Part shown: positions 1 through 7,920 of the stretch, one piece after another
Layout: each line of letters opens with the position of its first letter
How positions within the stretch are numbered: position 1 is the stretch's first letter
Origin: Flavobacterium phragmitis
GTDB taxonomy: Bacteria; Bacteroidota; Bacteroidia; Flavobacteriales; Flavobacteriaceae
NCBI RefSeq assembly: GCF_900112575.1
Contig: NZ_FOMH01000017.1
Coordinates: 52,877 to 116,876, forward strand
DNA: 64,000 bases
Direction of reading: 5' to 3'
Translations under genes and position numbers: made by a program
The notes under the pieces: generated by a model
The model's input: only the letters and a program-made list of their open reading frames with translations
What the model was told of the DNA's origin: nothing
The model's database searches: none

Positions 1-2655
1 ATGCAAATTCATGAACGGAACTTAGTAACGCATTCTTACGGGGAAAAAGAATCAACACCCGACGAACAGGAACTGCTGCATCAAATAATCGAAATATTAT
101 TTTTAAGAACCGGTACAGATTTCCATCATTATAAACATACAACACTACGAAGAAGAATTGCAAAAAGAATGGTGGTTACCAAACAGGAAACCTTCGAAAA
201 ATATCTTATCTTGTTGCGGAACAATACCAAAGAACAAGATTTTTTGTTTGATGATCTATTGATTTCGGTTACTTATTTTTTTCGAGATCAGGAGGCTTTT
301 GATGATTTGTGCCAAAGCATTTTTCCTTCTTTGATTAAAAACCTATCCAATTCAACTTTACGATTTTGGTCGGCTGGTTGTTCTACAGGAGAAGAAGCCT
401 ATTCCCTTGCAATCTGTATTCACGAATATTTGGAAGAAATCAACAGAAACGATATCAAGGTGCAGATCATCGCTTCGGATTTGTCTGAAAAATGTATTTC
501 GAAAGCAAGATTAGCCATTTATACGGCACAAGACATCAAAAATATAAGCGAAAAGAGACTTGAAAAATACTTTACCAAAAGAGACAACAGCTTTCATGTC
601 AATAAAGTTATTCGGGATATGTGTGTTTTTGCCGTTCACGATTTAACAAAAGATGCCCCTTTTGCCAAAATTGATTTTGTTTCCTGCCGCAATGTTTTAA
701 TCTATTTTGATACCGATTTGCAGAATCAGGTATTAGCATCTTTTCACTATGCGCTTCGTGACAAAGGATTTTTGTTTTTGGGAAAACCGGAATGGACACA
801 ACACGTTCCGCACTTATTTACAACTGTCGACAAATTGAATAGGATTTACACTCGTAAAACAGTGGAGCAGTTTCTACCAAAAAAAATAACAAGAACTGAT
901 TATAACACTCGGGAAATAAATGAAAGCAGTGACCCTGAAACAAACTATAGAAAAATTGCTTCAGATATTCTGCTTGAGCATTATTCACCCGCCGCGGTAA
1001 TCATTAACGAAGATCTTGAAATTGTTCATTTCCATGGTGATACCAGTCCATTTTTACAGCCTGCACCCGGAAAACCCAGTTTCAATATTTTGAATATGGT
1101 TCGTGAGGAATGGGGTTTTGAACTTAGAAATAACATTTTAAAAGCCAGAAACGAAAAAAAGAACTTTTCTGGAGATTTTATCGCCTTGAAAAAGCAGTCT
1201 TTTTTAACTTCATTCGAAATTATTTACCTTCCTGCTTATGCTGATTTACTGCTTATTATATTCTGTAAAAAACCTATTGCTTCAGCAGATTCCAGTAATC
1301 ATCATTCGCTGGAAATGGAGAAAGAACTGCTGCAACTTCGCGGCGATTTTAAAAGAGTTACTGAAGAACAGCAGATTTATTTCGAAGAATTGCAGACTAC
1401 AAACGAAGAATTGGTAAGCTCAAACGAAGAAATGATGCTGATAAACCAACAGCTTGAAAACTCTGCTCAGGAATTGCAGTCTAATAATCAGGAACTTTCC
1501 TGTTTAAATGATGAACTCCAAAATCGTCGGGAAGAAATAGATTCTATGCGTAATTATTACGAATCTATTGTCAATACCATTAAAGAACCGCTTCTTATTA
1601 TTGATAAAAATTTTATCATTAAAAGTGCCAATCCTGCTTTTTACAACTATTTTAAAATCACTGAAGAACAAACAGAAGGGCTTTCGATATTCGATATAGG
1701 AAATTCCCATTGGGATATACCAGAATTTAGAGAATCTGTACTGAAAAAGGCAAGCCGTAATGAGGTTGTAGAAAATTTCAAAATTCAGTTTGACTTTGAT
1801 ATCCAGGGAAAAAAAATAATGCTCATTAACGCCACTCCAATTGTAAATGCTAATTCAAACGGAATGATCTTAATAGCGCTGGAAGATATTACTGATTTAG
1901 AACAAAGCCATGAATCTTTAAGAAAAAAAAATCTGGAACTTCATAATTATACCAAACAATTGGAATCGTTTACGATAGCGGCAAGTGATAATCTATTAGA
2001 GCCAATTCGCAAAATTTATATGTTTGGGAAAAAAGTTTTAGATTCCGAAAAAACGCTGACGGAATCTGGAAAACACAATTTAAACCGCTTGTTGACTTCG
2101 GCTGTAAATATGAATCAGCTTATGGAAGATCTAATTGATTATTCGAAAATAAATTTTGGACAGAAAGAGTTTAAAAAAACAGATTTGAATATTGTGCTAA
2201 AAAAAGTACTATCCGACTTAAAAGACAACATAAGCAAGCAGAAAGCAACAATAGAGTACAGCACGCTGCCATCGCTTCGCATTATTCCTTCGCAAATGCA
2301 GCAGCTTTTGACTCATTTGATTTCTAATGCCATCAAATATGCCAAACAAGAAAGAAGTCCGAAAATCAAAATTGGCGTAGCCGAAGTTGCTCCTGATGAA
2401 TTAATAGATTTTGGAGCCAATCCCGACACACAATATATCAAACTTTTTATTAGCGATAACGGAATTGGTTTCCCAAAAAATTTTGAAACCCTTATTTTTA
2501 ATCCTTTCTATAAATTGAACACAAGTGACCAACAATACGGAAGCGGACTCGGACTAACATTAGTTCAAAAAATCGTGCACAATCATAAAGGATTTATTAA
2601 ACTTTCAAGTGAACCCAACAAAGGGACAATAGCTTACATCTATCTCCCCGTTTAA
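1..2655 (+). CDS. CheR methyltransferase / PAS / histidine-kinase-like fusion protein (5' end probably outside the window)
   Basis: Cytoplasmic signalling protein of the chemotaxis-methyltransferase fusion type. Reading from the window edge, residues about 25-280 form a CheR domain (N-terminal helical part, then the SAM-binding stretch AGCSTGEEAYSLA near residue 125). A long Glu/Gln/Asn-rich coiled coil spans about 435-520, a PAS domain about 520-640, then a dimerisation helix and a HATPase domain with N box (NAIKYA), G1 (DNGIGF) and G2 (GSGLGLT). In this family a CheB methylesterase domain usually precedes CheR. None is visible here and the frame is open at base 1, so the true start is probably upstream. 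The dimerisation helix reads AASDNLLEP where relatives have ASHDLQEP, so the phosphoacceptor His is replaced by Asp663. The protein may therefore bind ATP without autophosphorylating. Domain assignment is firm; the biological input is unknown. Confidence 0.85.
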   Translation: MQIHERNLVTHSYGEKESTPDEQELLHQIIEILFLRTGTDFHHYKHTTLRRRIAKRMVVTKQETFEKYLILLRNNTKEQDFLFDDLLISVTYFFRDQEAFDDLCQSIFPSLIKNLSNSTLRFWSAGCSTGEEAYSLAICIHEYLEEINRNDIKVQIIASDLSEKCISKARLAIYTAQDIKNISEKRLEKYFTKRDNSFHVNKVIRDMCVFAVHDLTKDAPFAKIDFVSCRNVLIYFDTDLQNQVLASFHYALRDKGFLFLGKPEWTQHVPHLFTTVDKLNRIYTRKTVEQFLPKKITRTDYNTREINESSDPETNYRKIASDILLEHYSPAAVIINEDLEIVHFHGDTSPFLQPAPGKPSFNILNMVREEWGFELRNNILKARNEKKNFSGDFIALKKQSFLTSFEIIYLPAYADLLLIIFCKKPIASADSSNHHSLEMEKELLQLRGDFKRVTEEQQIYFEELQTTNEELVSSNEEMMLINQQLENSAQELQSNNQELSCLNDELQNRREEIDSMRNYYESIVNTIKEPLLIIDKNFIIKSANPAFYNYFKITEEQTEGLSIFDIGNSHWDIPEFRESVLKKASRNEVVENFKIQFDFDIQGKKIMLINATPIVNANSNGMILIALEDITDLEQSHESLRKKNLELHNYTKQLESFTIAASDNLLEPIRKIYMFGKKVLDSEKTLTESGKHNLNRLLTSAVNMNQLMEDLIDYSKINFGQKEFKKTDLNIVLKKVLSDLKDNISKQKATIEYSTLPSLRIIPSQMQQLLTHLISNAIKYAKQERSPKIKIGVAEVAPDELIDFGANPDTQYIKLFISDNGIGFPKNFETLIFNPFYKLNTSDQQYGSGLGLTLVQKIVHNHKGFIKLSSEPNKGTIAYIYLPV

Positions 2656-2675
2656 AATCAAATCTATAAAACAAG

Positions 2676-2703
2676 AATCTCCAGAAATGGAGATTTTTTT
2701 GTT
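2676..2703 (+). terminator. Intrinsic terminator after the CheR/kinase gene
   Basis: The arms AATCTCC and GGAGATT enclose a six-base loop and are followed by a run of seven or more T. It lies about 20 bases past the stop codon and separates the signalling gene from katE. Confidence 0.8.
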
Positions 2704-2719
2704 TTACAACCATTTGTGG

Positions 2720-2733
2720 TAATTCTAGAATTA
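2720..2733. promoter_or_regulatory. Perfect 14-bp palindrome upstream of katE
   Basis: TAATTCTAGAATTA is fully self-complementary and lies about 137 bases before the katE start, in the only intergenic space available for its promoter. It could be an operator. No other copy was noticed, and the AT-rich background makes chance plausible. Confidence 0.3.
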
Positions 2734-2869
2734 TCATTTGCAATTGTATAAAAAACACATTTATGCAAAAATTAAATTTGAAACACTTGATAAATTACGG
2801 TCAGCAACTACCTATAAATCTTAAAGATAGGCTGTAATTATTTTAAAGTTTTAACTAATAAGAAACACC

Positions 2870-5014
2870 ATGAAAAATTTTCAAGACGAAAAACAAAGAG
2901 ATTTATCCATCAATACCTCCGATGGAACAAACAAAATTTTAACCACAGATCAAGGCGTTAAAATTAACGATGATAACAATTCGCTCAAAGCTGGAGATCG
3001 TGGGCCATCATTATTAGAAGATTTTATTTTAAGAGAAAAAATTACGCATTTTGACCACGAGCGAATCCCCGAAAGAATCGTTCACGCACGTGGTTCGGGT
3101 GCACACGGTTTTTTTGAAGTAACTAATCCAATTCCAGAATTGACAAAAGCAGGTTTCCTTCAGGAAAAAGGACAAATAACACCTGTTTTTGCTCGATTTT
3201 CTACCGTAGCAGGATCAAGAGGTTCTACCGATCTTGCGAGAGATGCTAGAGGATTTGCCGTGAAATTTTACACGCAGGAAGGGATTTACGATTTAGTAGC
3301 CAATAATATTCCTGTATTTTTTATTCAGGATGCTTCGAAATTTCCAGATCTTATTCATGCCGTAAAACCAGAACCGCACAACGAAATTCCTCAGGCAGCT
3401 TCGGCTCATGATACTTTTTGGGATTTTATTTCGCTAATGCCGGAATCTATGCACATGATTATGTGGGTAATGTCAGACCGCGCTATTCCGAGAAGCTACA
3501 GAATGATGGAAGGTTTTGGTGTTCATACCTTTAGATTGGTAAATGCTCAGGAAGAATCGGTTTTTGTTAAATTTCACTGGAAACCTAAATTAGGAACTCA
3601 CGCTGTTGCCTGGGATGAAGCACAGAAAATTTCAGGAAAAAATCCTGATTTCCACAGACAGGATTTATGGGAAGCCATTGAAACAGGAAATTTCCCTGAA
3701 TGGGAATTGGGCATTCAGGTTATTCCAGCCGAAGACGAACACAAATATGAATTTGACCTTTTAGATCCAACAAAAATTGTTCCCGAAGAATTAGTTCCCG
3801 TAACCATTGTGGGAAGAATGGTTTTGAACAAAAACCCTGAAAACTTCTTTGCCGAAACCGAACAAATTGCTTTTCATCCCGGTCATGTTGTTCCAGGAAT
3901 TGATTTTTCCAACGATCCGCTTTTGCAGGGAAGATTGTTTTCTTATACCGATACGCAATTATCGAGATTAGGAAGCCCTAATTTTCATGAAATACCAATC
4001 AACAGAAGCATTGCTCCCGTTCACAACAATCAGCGTGATGGACATATGCGTCAGGAAATCAACAAAGGACGTGTAAGTTATTCTCCAAATTCACTTGGAG
4101 GAGGATGCCCGTATCAGGCAAAAATTGCCGAAGGAGGTTTTGCAAGTTTCAACGAACGTGTTGACTCGCATAAAGTAAGAGCCAGAAGCGAAAGTTTCAA
4201 CGATCATTTTGGTCAGGCCAAATTGTTTTTTAACAGCCAGACGCCTGAAGAAAAAAGCCATATTGTAAAAGCACTGCGCTTTGAACTTGGAAAAGTAGAA
4301 ACAACAGCGATCAGAGTCAGAATGCTGGGATTATTGGAACAAGTTGATGTAGAACTTGCTCAAAAAGTAGCGCAGGGACTTGGGGCAAAAGTTCCGACAG
4401 TATTAGAAACACCAATAAACAAAGGAGTATCTCCAGAAATAGAAGAAGCAGGAACTCAGGAACCCAAAACGGTTCAATCTTCAGTTGAATCGTCTCAAGC
4501 TTTAAGTATGGTTAATAATCCAACCAATTCACCAACAATCGAATCCAGAAAAGTAGCAATTCTAGTAACGGACGGCGTTTCAGAAGGCGCTGTAATGAAC
4601 ATGAAAAATGCACTGAAAAAAGCTGGTGCCAAAGGCTGTGTCATTGCACCGCATTTAGGTTCTGTTACAACAGATAACGATGGAGCAATTGCGGCAGAAT
4701 TCAGTTTCCTGACTGCTTCATCCGTTTTGTTTGATGCTGTTTATGTGCCACATGGACTAGGATTAAATACTTTGGCAGAAAATGAAGATGCTCTTGAATA
4801 CTTGAACGATGCCTACAAACACTGCAAAGTAATTGGTGCCGATGGTGAAGCCTCAGAAATAATTAATGCTGCACCATTTGCTTCAAAAATTACAAATGAT
4901 GATGAAGGCGTTATTGTAACTAGCGAAATTGCCAGCGAAACATTTGCTCAGGAATTTATAAACGCCATGACCAAACATCGTTTTTGGCAGCGCGAACCAA
5001 ACTTGTACAATTAA
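2870..5014 (+). CDS. katE: Large-subunit (clade 2) haem catalase HPII with C-terminal DJ-1/PfpI-like domain
   Basis: Converts hydrogen peroxide to water and oxygen in the cytoplasm. The 714 residues fit the large-subunit catalases (about 700-750) rather than the roughly 480-residue small ones. The distal haem-pocket His lies in the ARGSGAHGFFEV stretch (near residue 80), the Asn region around NNIPVFFIQDA follows, and the proximal Tyr lies in RLFSYTDTQLSRLG (near residue 365). After a linker rich in Pro, Ser and Gln (about 515-560) comes a flavodoxin-like class I amidotransferase fold (KVAILVTDGVSEGAV onward) typical of HPII. The DUF892 gene begins 17 bases downstream, so the two are probably cotranscribed. 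Neighbouring stress genes suggest a general-stress or stationary-phase role. Confidence 0.95.
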   Translation: MKNFQDEKQRDLSINTSDGTNKILTTDQGVKINDDNNSLKAGDRGPSLLEDFILREKITHFDHERIPERIVHARGSGAHGFFEVTNPIPELTKAGFLQEKGQITPVFARFSTVAGSRGSTDLARDARGFAVKFYTQEGIYDLVANNIPVFFIQDASKFPDLIHAVKPEPHNEIPQAASAHDTFWDFISLMPESMHMIMWVMSDRAIPRSYRMMEGFGVHTFRLVNAQEESVFVKFHWKPKLGTHAVAWDEAQKISGKNPDFHRQDLWEAIETGNFPEWELGIQVIPAEDEHKYEFDLLDPTKIVPEELVPVTIVGRMVLNKNPENFFAETEQIAFHPGHVVPGIDFSNDPLLQGRLFSYTDTQLSRLGSPNFHEIPINRSIAPVHNNQRDGHMRQEINKGRVSYSPNSLGGGCPYQAKIAEGGFASFNERVDSHKVRARSESFNDHFGQAKLFFNSQTPEEKSHIVKALRFELGKVETTAIRVRMLGLLEQVDVELAQKVAQGLGAKVPTVLETPINKGVSPEIEEAGTQEPKTVQSSVESSQALSMVNNPTNSPTIESRKVAILVTDGVSEGAVMNMKNALKKAGAKGCVIAPHLGSVTTDNDGAIAAEFSFLTASSVLFDAVYVPHGLGLNTLAENEDALEYLNDAYKHCKVIGADGEASEIINAAPFASKITNDDEGVIVTSEIASETFAQEFINAMTKHRFWQREPNLYN

Positions 5015-5031
5015 TCAAAAAGAATATAAAA

Positions 5032-5631
5032 ATGAAAAATTCAGAAAAACAAGGTCAGACGAATGCTGCAAAACCAAAAGCAAGTCAGACAAAAGATATT
5101 AAAAACAATGCTAAAGTAAATTTTGTAGAACCATCACCAGATGCTGCTGCAGAATTGAAAGATTTATTTATTGACAGTTTAAAGGACATTTATTGGGCAG
5201 AAAATGCGTTGGTTGGTGCATTGCCCAAAATGGCAGATAATGCTTCATCAGCAGGGCTTTCAGGAGCTATTTTAGAGCATATTTCAATAACTCAAAATCA
5301 GGTTTCTAGATTGGAACAGGTCTTTGATTTATTAGGAGAAAAAGCCGAAGGAAAAAAATGCGAAGCGATGGCGGGTTTATTAAAAGAAGGAGACAGCATT
5401 CTTTTGGAAACGACTCCCGGCGCAGTAAGAGATGCTGGCATAATCGCCGCTTCGCAAAAAATCGAACATTATGAAATTGCTACTTATGGAACCTTAGTAG
5501 CTTTTGCAAAAACAATTGGCGAAAATGATGTTGCCAAATTACTAACCCAAACGCTTGCAGAAGAAAAAGAAGCAGATTGTTTACTAAACGACGTAGCATT
5601 GAATTTGGTAAATATTGTGGCTGCAGAATAA
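5032..5631 (+). CDS. DUF892 (YciF-like) ferritin-fold stress protein
   Basis: A 199-residue protein. A low-complexity, Lys/Gln/Asn-rich N-terminus (about 35 residues) is followed by a four-helix bundle of the DUF892/YciF family: helix 1 contains ELKDLFIDSLKDIYWAENAL, with later conserved Glu/His positions (LEHISITQNQ, QKIEHYEIATYG, LAEEKEAD). The acidic and His residues are those expected for a ferritin-like di-iron site. Family members accumulate under osmotic, acid or stationary-phase stress; the reaction is not established. I chose ATG 5032 because longer in-frame starts lie inside katE. It sits 17 bases after the katE stop and ends before a strong terminator, so katE and this gene look like one operon. 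Confidence 0.88.
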   Translation: MKNSEKQGQTNAAKPKASQTKDIKNNAKVNFVEPSPDAAAELKDLFIDSLKDIYWAENALVGALPKMADNASSAGLSGAILEHISITQNQVSRLEQVFDLLGEKAEGKKCEAMAGLLKEGDSILLETTPGAVRDAGIIAASQKIEHYEIATYGTLVAFAKTIGENDVAKLLTQTLAEEKEADCLLNDVALNLVNIVAAE

Positions 5632-5666
5632 AAAATGCTTCTATTTTTTACTTTTTTTATTACTTG

Positions 5667-5700
5667 AAAACACCTGTATTTTAAACAGGTGTTTTTTTTA
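5667..5700 (+). terminator. Intrinsic terminator of the katE operon
   Basis: AAAACACCTGT and ACAGGTGTTTT form an 11-bp stem with a 7-base loop, followed by a T run. It closes the katE/DUF892 unit. Confidence 0.85.
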
Positions 5701-5716
5701 TTTTAAAAGAATAACC

Positions 5717-5756
5717 AGCTGTTAATTATACAATTAGAAGTGCCATTTTATATAAA
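5717..5756 (+). promoter_or_regulatory. Promoter-like element (copy A of a recurrent motif)
   Basis: AGCTGTTAATTATACAATTA is followed, 14 bases after ACAAT, by TATATAAA. Its first half is nearly identical to the element before pncC (11663), and related copies lie at 6904, 7371 and 35155. It lies just beyond the katE terminator and about 57 bases before the start of the small basic gene, so it could drive that gene and the acidic protein gene. The function is inferred from position and recurrence only. Confidence 0.4.
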
Positions 5757-5812
5757 ATATTGATTTTTAGTCCGTGTACATTTGGCTTATTAACAAATTA
5801 AAAAAATATATT

Positions 5813-5953
5813 ATGACAACTTCAAACACCAAAAAAAGCACTGAGAGTGCTAAGGCATCAGACAAAAAAACTGATAAAAAAGAAACAGCTTCAAAAGGCG
5901 GTTCTAAACCTGCTTCGGATTCGAAAAAAGAAACAGGCTCAACCAAAAAGTAA
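5813..5953 (+). CDS. 46-residue basic Lys/Ser/Thr-rich peptide
   Basis: This short reading frame encodes 46 residues made almost wholly of Lys, Ser, Thr, Ala, Asp, Glu and Gly, ending in TGSTKK. It has no hydrophobic segment and no recognisable fold, so it should be disordered. It follows a terminator and a promoter-like element, and the acidic protein starts 18 bases downstream, consistent with a two-gene unit. Similar low-complexity peptides are often found near stress genes in flavobacteria. The start is the only ATG that fits, and no clear Shine-Dalgarno sequence is present, as is usual here. A small protein is more likely than chance because the frame is clean and well placed, but function is unknown. 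Confidence 0.5.
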   Translation: MTTSNTKKSTESAKASDKKTDKKETASKGGSKPASDSKKETGSTKK

Positions 5954-5971
5954 CATTTAAAAAATTGTATT

Positions 5972-6352
5972 ATGAAAATTGAAGAAAGAGAAAATTACGA
6001 TCTGGAAGATCAGGATTTTCAAAATAAAGAACGATACGAAGATCCAGATATTGATGCGCCACCAGCAGATCATTCCATATCCGATAATGCTGAACCTGAT
6101 TATGCAAATGATCTAGAAAGCCAAGAATTTGGCACTACTGAATTTGATAATGAAGATCTTGGCAATGAAAAATCAGATATTGATGAATTTGCCACAGATG
6201 AACTGGACAACGACGAATTGGACGATGAATTTGACAATGATGAATTGGAAGACGACTTTGATGACGATGAAATTGACAACGACGAGTTGGACAATGAAGA
6301 TCTAGGAAACCTAGATGACGAAGAAGGAACAAATCCAGATCGAAATCTTTAA
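5972..6352 (+). CDS. Acidic low-complexity Asp/Glu/Asn/Leu repeat protein
   Basis: A 126-residue, very acidic protein with no signal peptide or membrane segment. The N-terminal 45 residues are charged and Pro/Asp-rich. From about residue 55 it is built of short, imperfect repeats of the type (D/E)(D/E)L(D/G)N. This composition predicts disorder or calcium/polycation binding. It begins 18 bases after the Lys-rich peptide gene and is followed by a strong hairpin terminator. The regularly spaced Leu residues could make a weak amphipathic array. I do not recognise a family. Long open frames on the opposite strand here are by-products of the repeat. Confidence 0.7.
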   Translation: MKIEERENYDLEDQDFQNKERYEDPDIDAPPADHSISDNAEPDYANDLESQEFGTTEFDNEDLGNEKSDIDEFATDELDNDELDDEFDNDELEDDFDDDEIDNDELDNEDLGNLDDEEGTNPDRNL

Positions 6353-6360
6353 AAACACGA

Positions 6361-6390
6361 AAGCCGTCTTGTTTAGACGGCTTTTGTTTA
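6361..6390. terminator. Hairpin terminator between converging genes
   Basis: AAGCCGTCT and AGACGGCTT form a perfect 9-bp stem with a TGTTT loop, followed on the plus strand by a T-rich tract. It lies between the ends of the acidic-protein gene and the leftward receiver-like gene and probably serves both, mainly the rightward one. Confidence 0.75.
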
Positions 6391-6837
6391 TAAAAAATTT
6401 TGTTTTTCTTTTTTTTCCTTAGTCAAAGGTTTAGGCTTTTTTTCTGCTTTCCAGTATTGTACAATTGTGTTTAAGACCTGCTTAAATTTTTCTTCACTGT
6501 ACGGTTTAACAAAATAACTTTTGGTTGGAGTCGAATAAGCATCTATTACAAAACAGTTTGAAAAGAAAATCGAATAGAAAAGACAAGGAGAATTAAATCG
6601 TTTGTAAATAGTTTTATAGTCGATATCTTCCTGTTTACAATTTCCATTAAACTTCAATATGTTTGAAAAAAATAAAAAGGGTTTTAACTGCTGCGATACG
6701 AGAAACGTTTGTGCTTCATGAAAATTAATAAAATGTAATAATTCATTCTTTAAATTCATTTCCTCAAAGATTTGTACAAATAAGCTGAAATCTTCTTTAT
6801 TTTCATCTATAATAATAATTGTTCCATTCTTATCCAT
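6388..6837 (-). CDS. Degenerate response-regulator receiver protein lacking the phosphoacceptor Asp
   Basis: A 149-residue stand-alone receiver-fold protein. The first strand and acidic pocket (GTIIIIDENKEDF) and the late Lys-Pro motif (SYFVKPYSEE) are recognisable and similar to the single-domain receivers common in Bacteroidota. The strand that should carry the phosphorylated Asp reads PFLFFSNILKFNG, with Asn in place of Asp and two residues missing from the usual DLNMPxxxG loop. It is thus likely a pseudo-receiver that signals by binding, not phosphorylation. A basic tail rich in Lys and Pro ends the protein. I chose the internal ATG at 6837 because AAAGAGA precedes it and the alternative start 18 codons upstream lacks homology to receivers. 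Confidence 0.65.
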   Translation of the reverse strand: MDKNGTIIIIDENKEDFSLFVQIFEEMNLKNELLHFINFHEAQTFLVSQQLKPFLFFSNILKFNGNCKQEDIDYKTIYKRFNSPCLFYSIFFSNCFVIDAYSTPTKSYFVKPYSEEKFKQVLNTIVQYWKAEKKPKPLTKEKKEKQNFL

Positions 6838-6903
6838 GATAATTCTCTTTTTGATTTGTAAGTATTGAATGTATCTTACAAATTTCAACATTAGAACATT
6901 GGC

Positions 6904-6937
6904 AATTTATACAATTACACCTGAGAAGTTATATAAT
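6904..6937 (+). promoter_or_regulatory. Promoter-like element (copy D of a recurrent motif)
   Basis: AATTTATACAAT is followed after 14 bases by TATATAAT. It resembles the elements at 5717, 7371, 11663 and 35155. It lies 219 bases before the small gene at 7156, so that gene would have a long leader. The rest of 6838-7155 shows no gene. Confidence 0.3.
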
Positions 6938-7155
6938 TTCCATATAAAGCATAATATGAAATAGAAACTACCTTATAAAAGGTCTTGTTTTATGTGGTCT
7001 TTTTGCTTTTGTGTCTTACAACCATCATCTAGAAACAACATGGGAATAATACAACGAAGAATTTAAATTATACAAATATGATTTATCTCATAAATTAAAT
7101 TTGGGAGTTCAAATTCAATCTTTTATGTTCATAATTTCTAACACTAAAAATAGCA

Positions 7156-7353
7156 ATGGAAAATTTAAAAATAAAACAAAGCAAAAGTTATTGTGAAATA
7201 TCCCGCACGATAATTTACTCAGGCGAAAACGACGAATTAATATGCAGAAAAGTGTATCAAGGAGACTGGGGCGACTGGGATGACAAGCCTGAAAGTCCAG
7301 AATGTAGTCAAAATATTGATAATGAATACAATTCCCCTGATGCCGAAGCATAA
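7156..7353 (+). CDS. Small hypothetical protein, 65 residues
   Basis: A short, hydrophilic protein with no signal peptide. The first 35 residues are mixed and moderately basic (MENLKIKQSKSYCEISRTII); the C-terminal half is acidic and rich in Trp, Asp, Pro, Ser and Asn (QGDWGDWDDKPESPE). Two Cys residues are present. I do not recognise the family. The opposite strand is also open over this stretch, but this strand has better composition for a soluble protein and lies in the same direction as the neighbouring genes. It may be expressed from the element near 6904. Confidence 0.4.
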   Translation: MENLKIKQSKSYCEISRTIIYSGENDELICRKVYQGDWGDWDDKPESPECSQNIDNEYNSPDAEA

Positions 7354-7370
7354 CTGCTAAACTTAATGCT

Positions 7371-7403
7371 AATTATACAATCTGTTATCATAAATAGTAT
7401 AAC
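7371..7403 (+). promoter_or_regulatory. Promoter-like element (copy C of a recurrent motif)
   Basis: AATTATACAAT is followed after 16 bases by TATAAC. It lies 50 bases before the membrane protein gene at 7453, a suitable place for the promoter of that gene and of ligD behind it. Confidence 0.35.
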
Positions 7404-7452
7404 ATTCCTAAAAAATCTCTAAGTAAATTTAGACAAGTAAAAAAATGCCATT

Positions 7453-7908
7453 ATGATTTATACCCTAATACAGCTTATATTGGTTTCTATAGCAGCAACA
7501 ACAGTAATGACGTGGTTCAGTTATTCAATGTCAGAAAGTTTCAGGGAATTGTATAAAGAGCCTGTTCTTCTGGCTTATGTTATTGAAAAAATGAAATTAA
7601 AGCCAAATGCACATTCTCAAAAAATCTACGGTTGGTTGCTGCATTATGTTATAGGTCTGCTTTTTGTAATTGGGTATTATTTTGCGTGGACAAAAAATAT
7701 CGTTCCTATATCGATACTTGGGACTTTGCTATTAGGAATTATCAGTGGTATAATTGGCGTAGTTAGCTGGATTATTATTTTCAACATCACAAACCATCAG
7801 CCACGAATTGATTTTCGAGGGTATTACATTCAATTGTTCTTTGCCCACGTTATATTTGCTGCTATTGCCGCGGTTCTTTATACTATTACAATAACTCTCA
7901 TAAAATAG
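7453..7908 (+). CDS. Four-helix inner-membrane protein of unknown function
   Basis: A 151-residue integral membrane protein. Hydrophobic segments are visible near residues 3-22 (LIQLILVSIAATTVMTW), 62-82, 86-110 and 126-150, so four transmembrane helices are likely. A short cytoplasmic or periplasmic loop (about 25-60) carries SESFRELYKEP. The stop lies 12 bases before the ligD start, so the two are probably cotranscribed. That link to double-strand break repair is positional only. No enzymatic motif is seen and I do not assign a family. Confidence 0.7.
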   Translation: MIYTLIQLILVSIAATTVMTWFSYSMSESFRELYKEPVLLAYVIEKMKLKPNAHSQKIYGWLLHYVIGLLFVIGYYFAWTKNIVPISILGTLLLGIISGIIGVVSWIIIFNITNHQPRIDFRGYYIQLFFAHVIFAAIAAVLYTITITLIK

Positions 7909-7920
7909 TAATAAAAGCGT

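Noticed and set aside
6100..6332. Leftward open frames inside the acidic repeat protein gene
   Set aside because: Repeated GAT/GAA codons give Ser- and Arg/His-rich frames on the other strand as a by-product. The plus-strand gene has a sensible start, promoter-like element and terminator.
7115..7351. Leftward frame opposite the small gene at 7156
   Set aside because: It has an unlikely mix of hydrophobic and Cys/Arg-rich stretches and no promoter or terminator. The plus-strand frame is preferred, itself only with moderate confidence.
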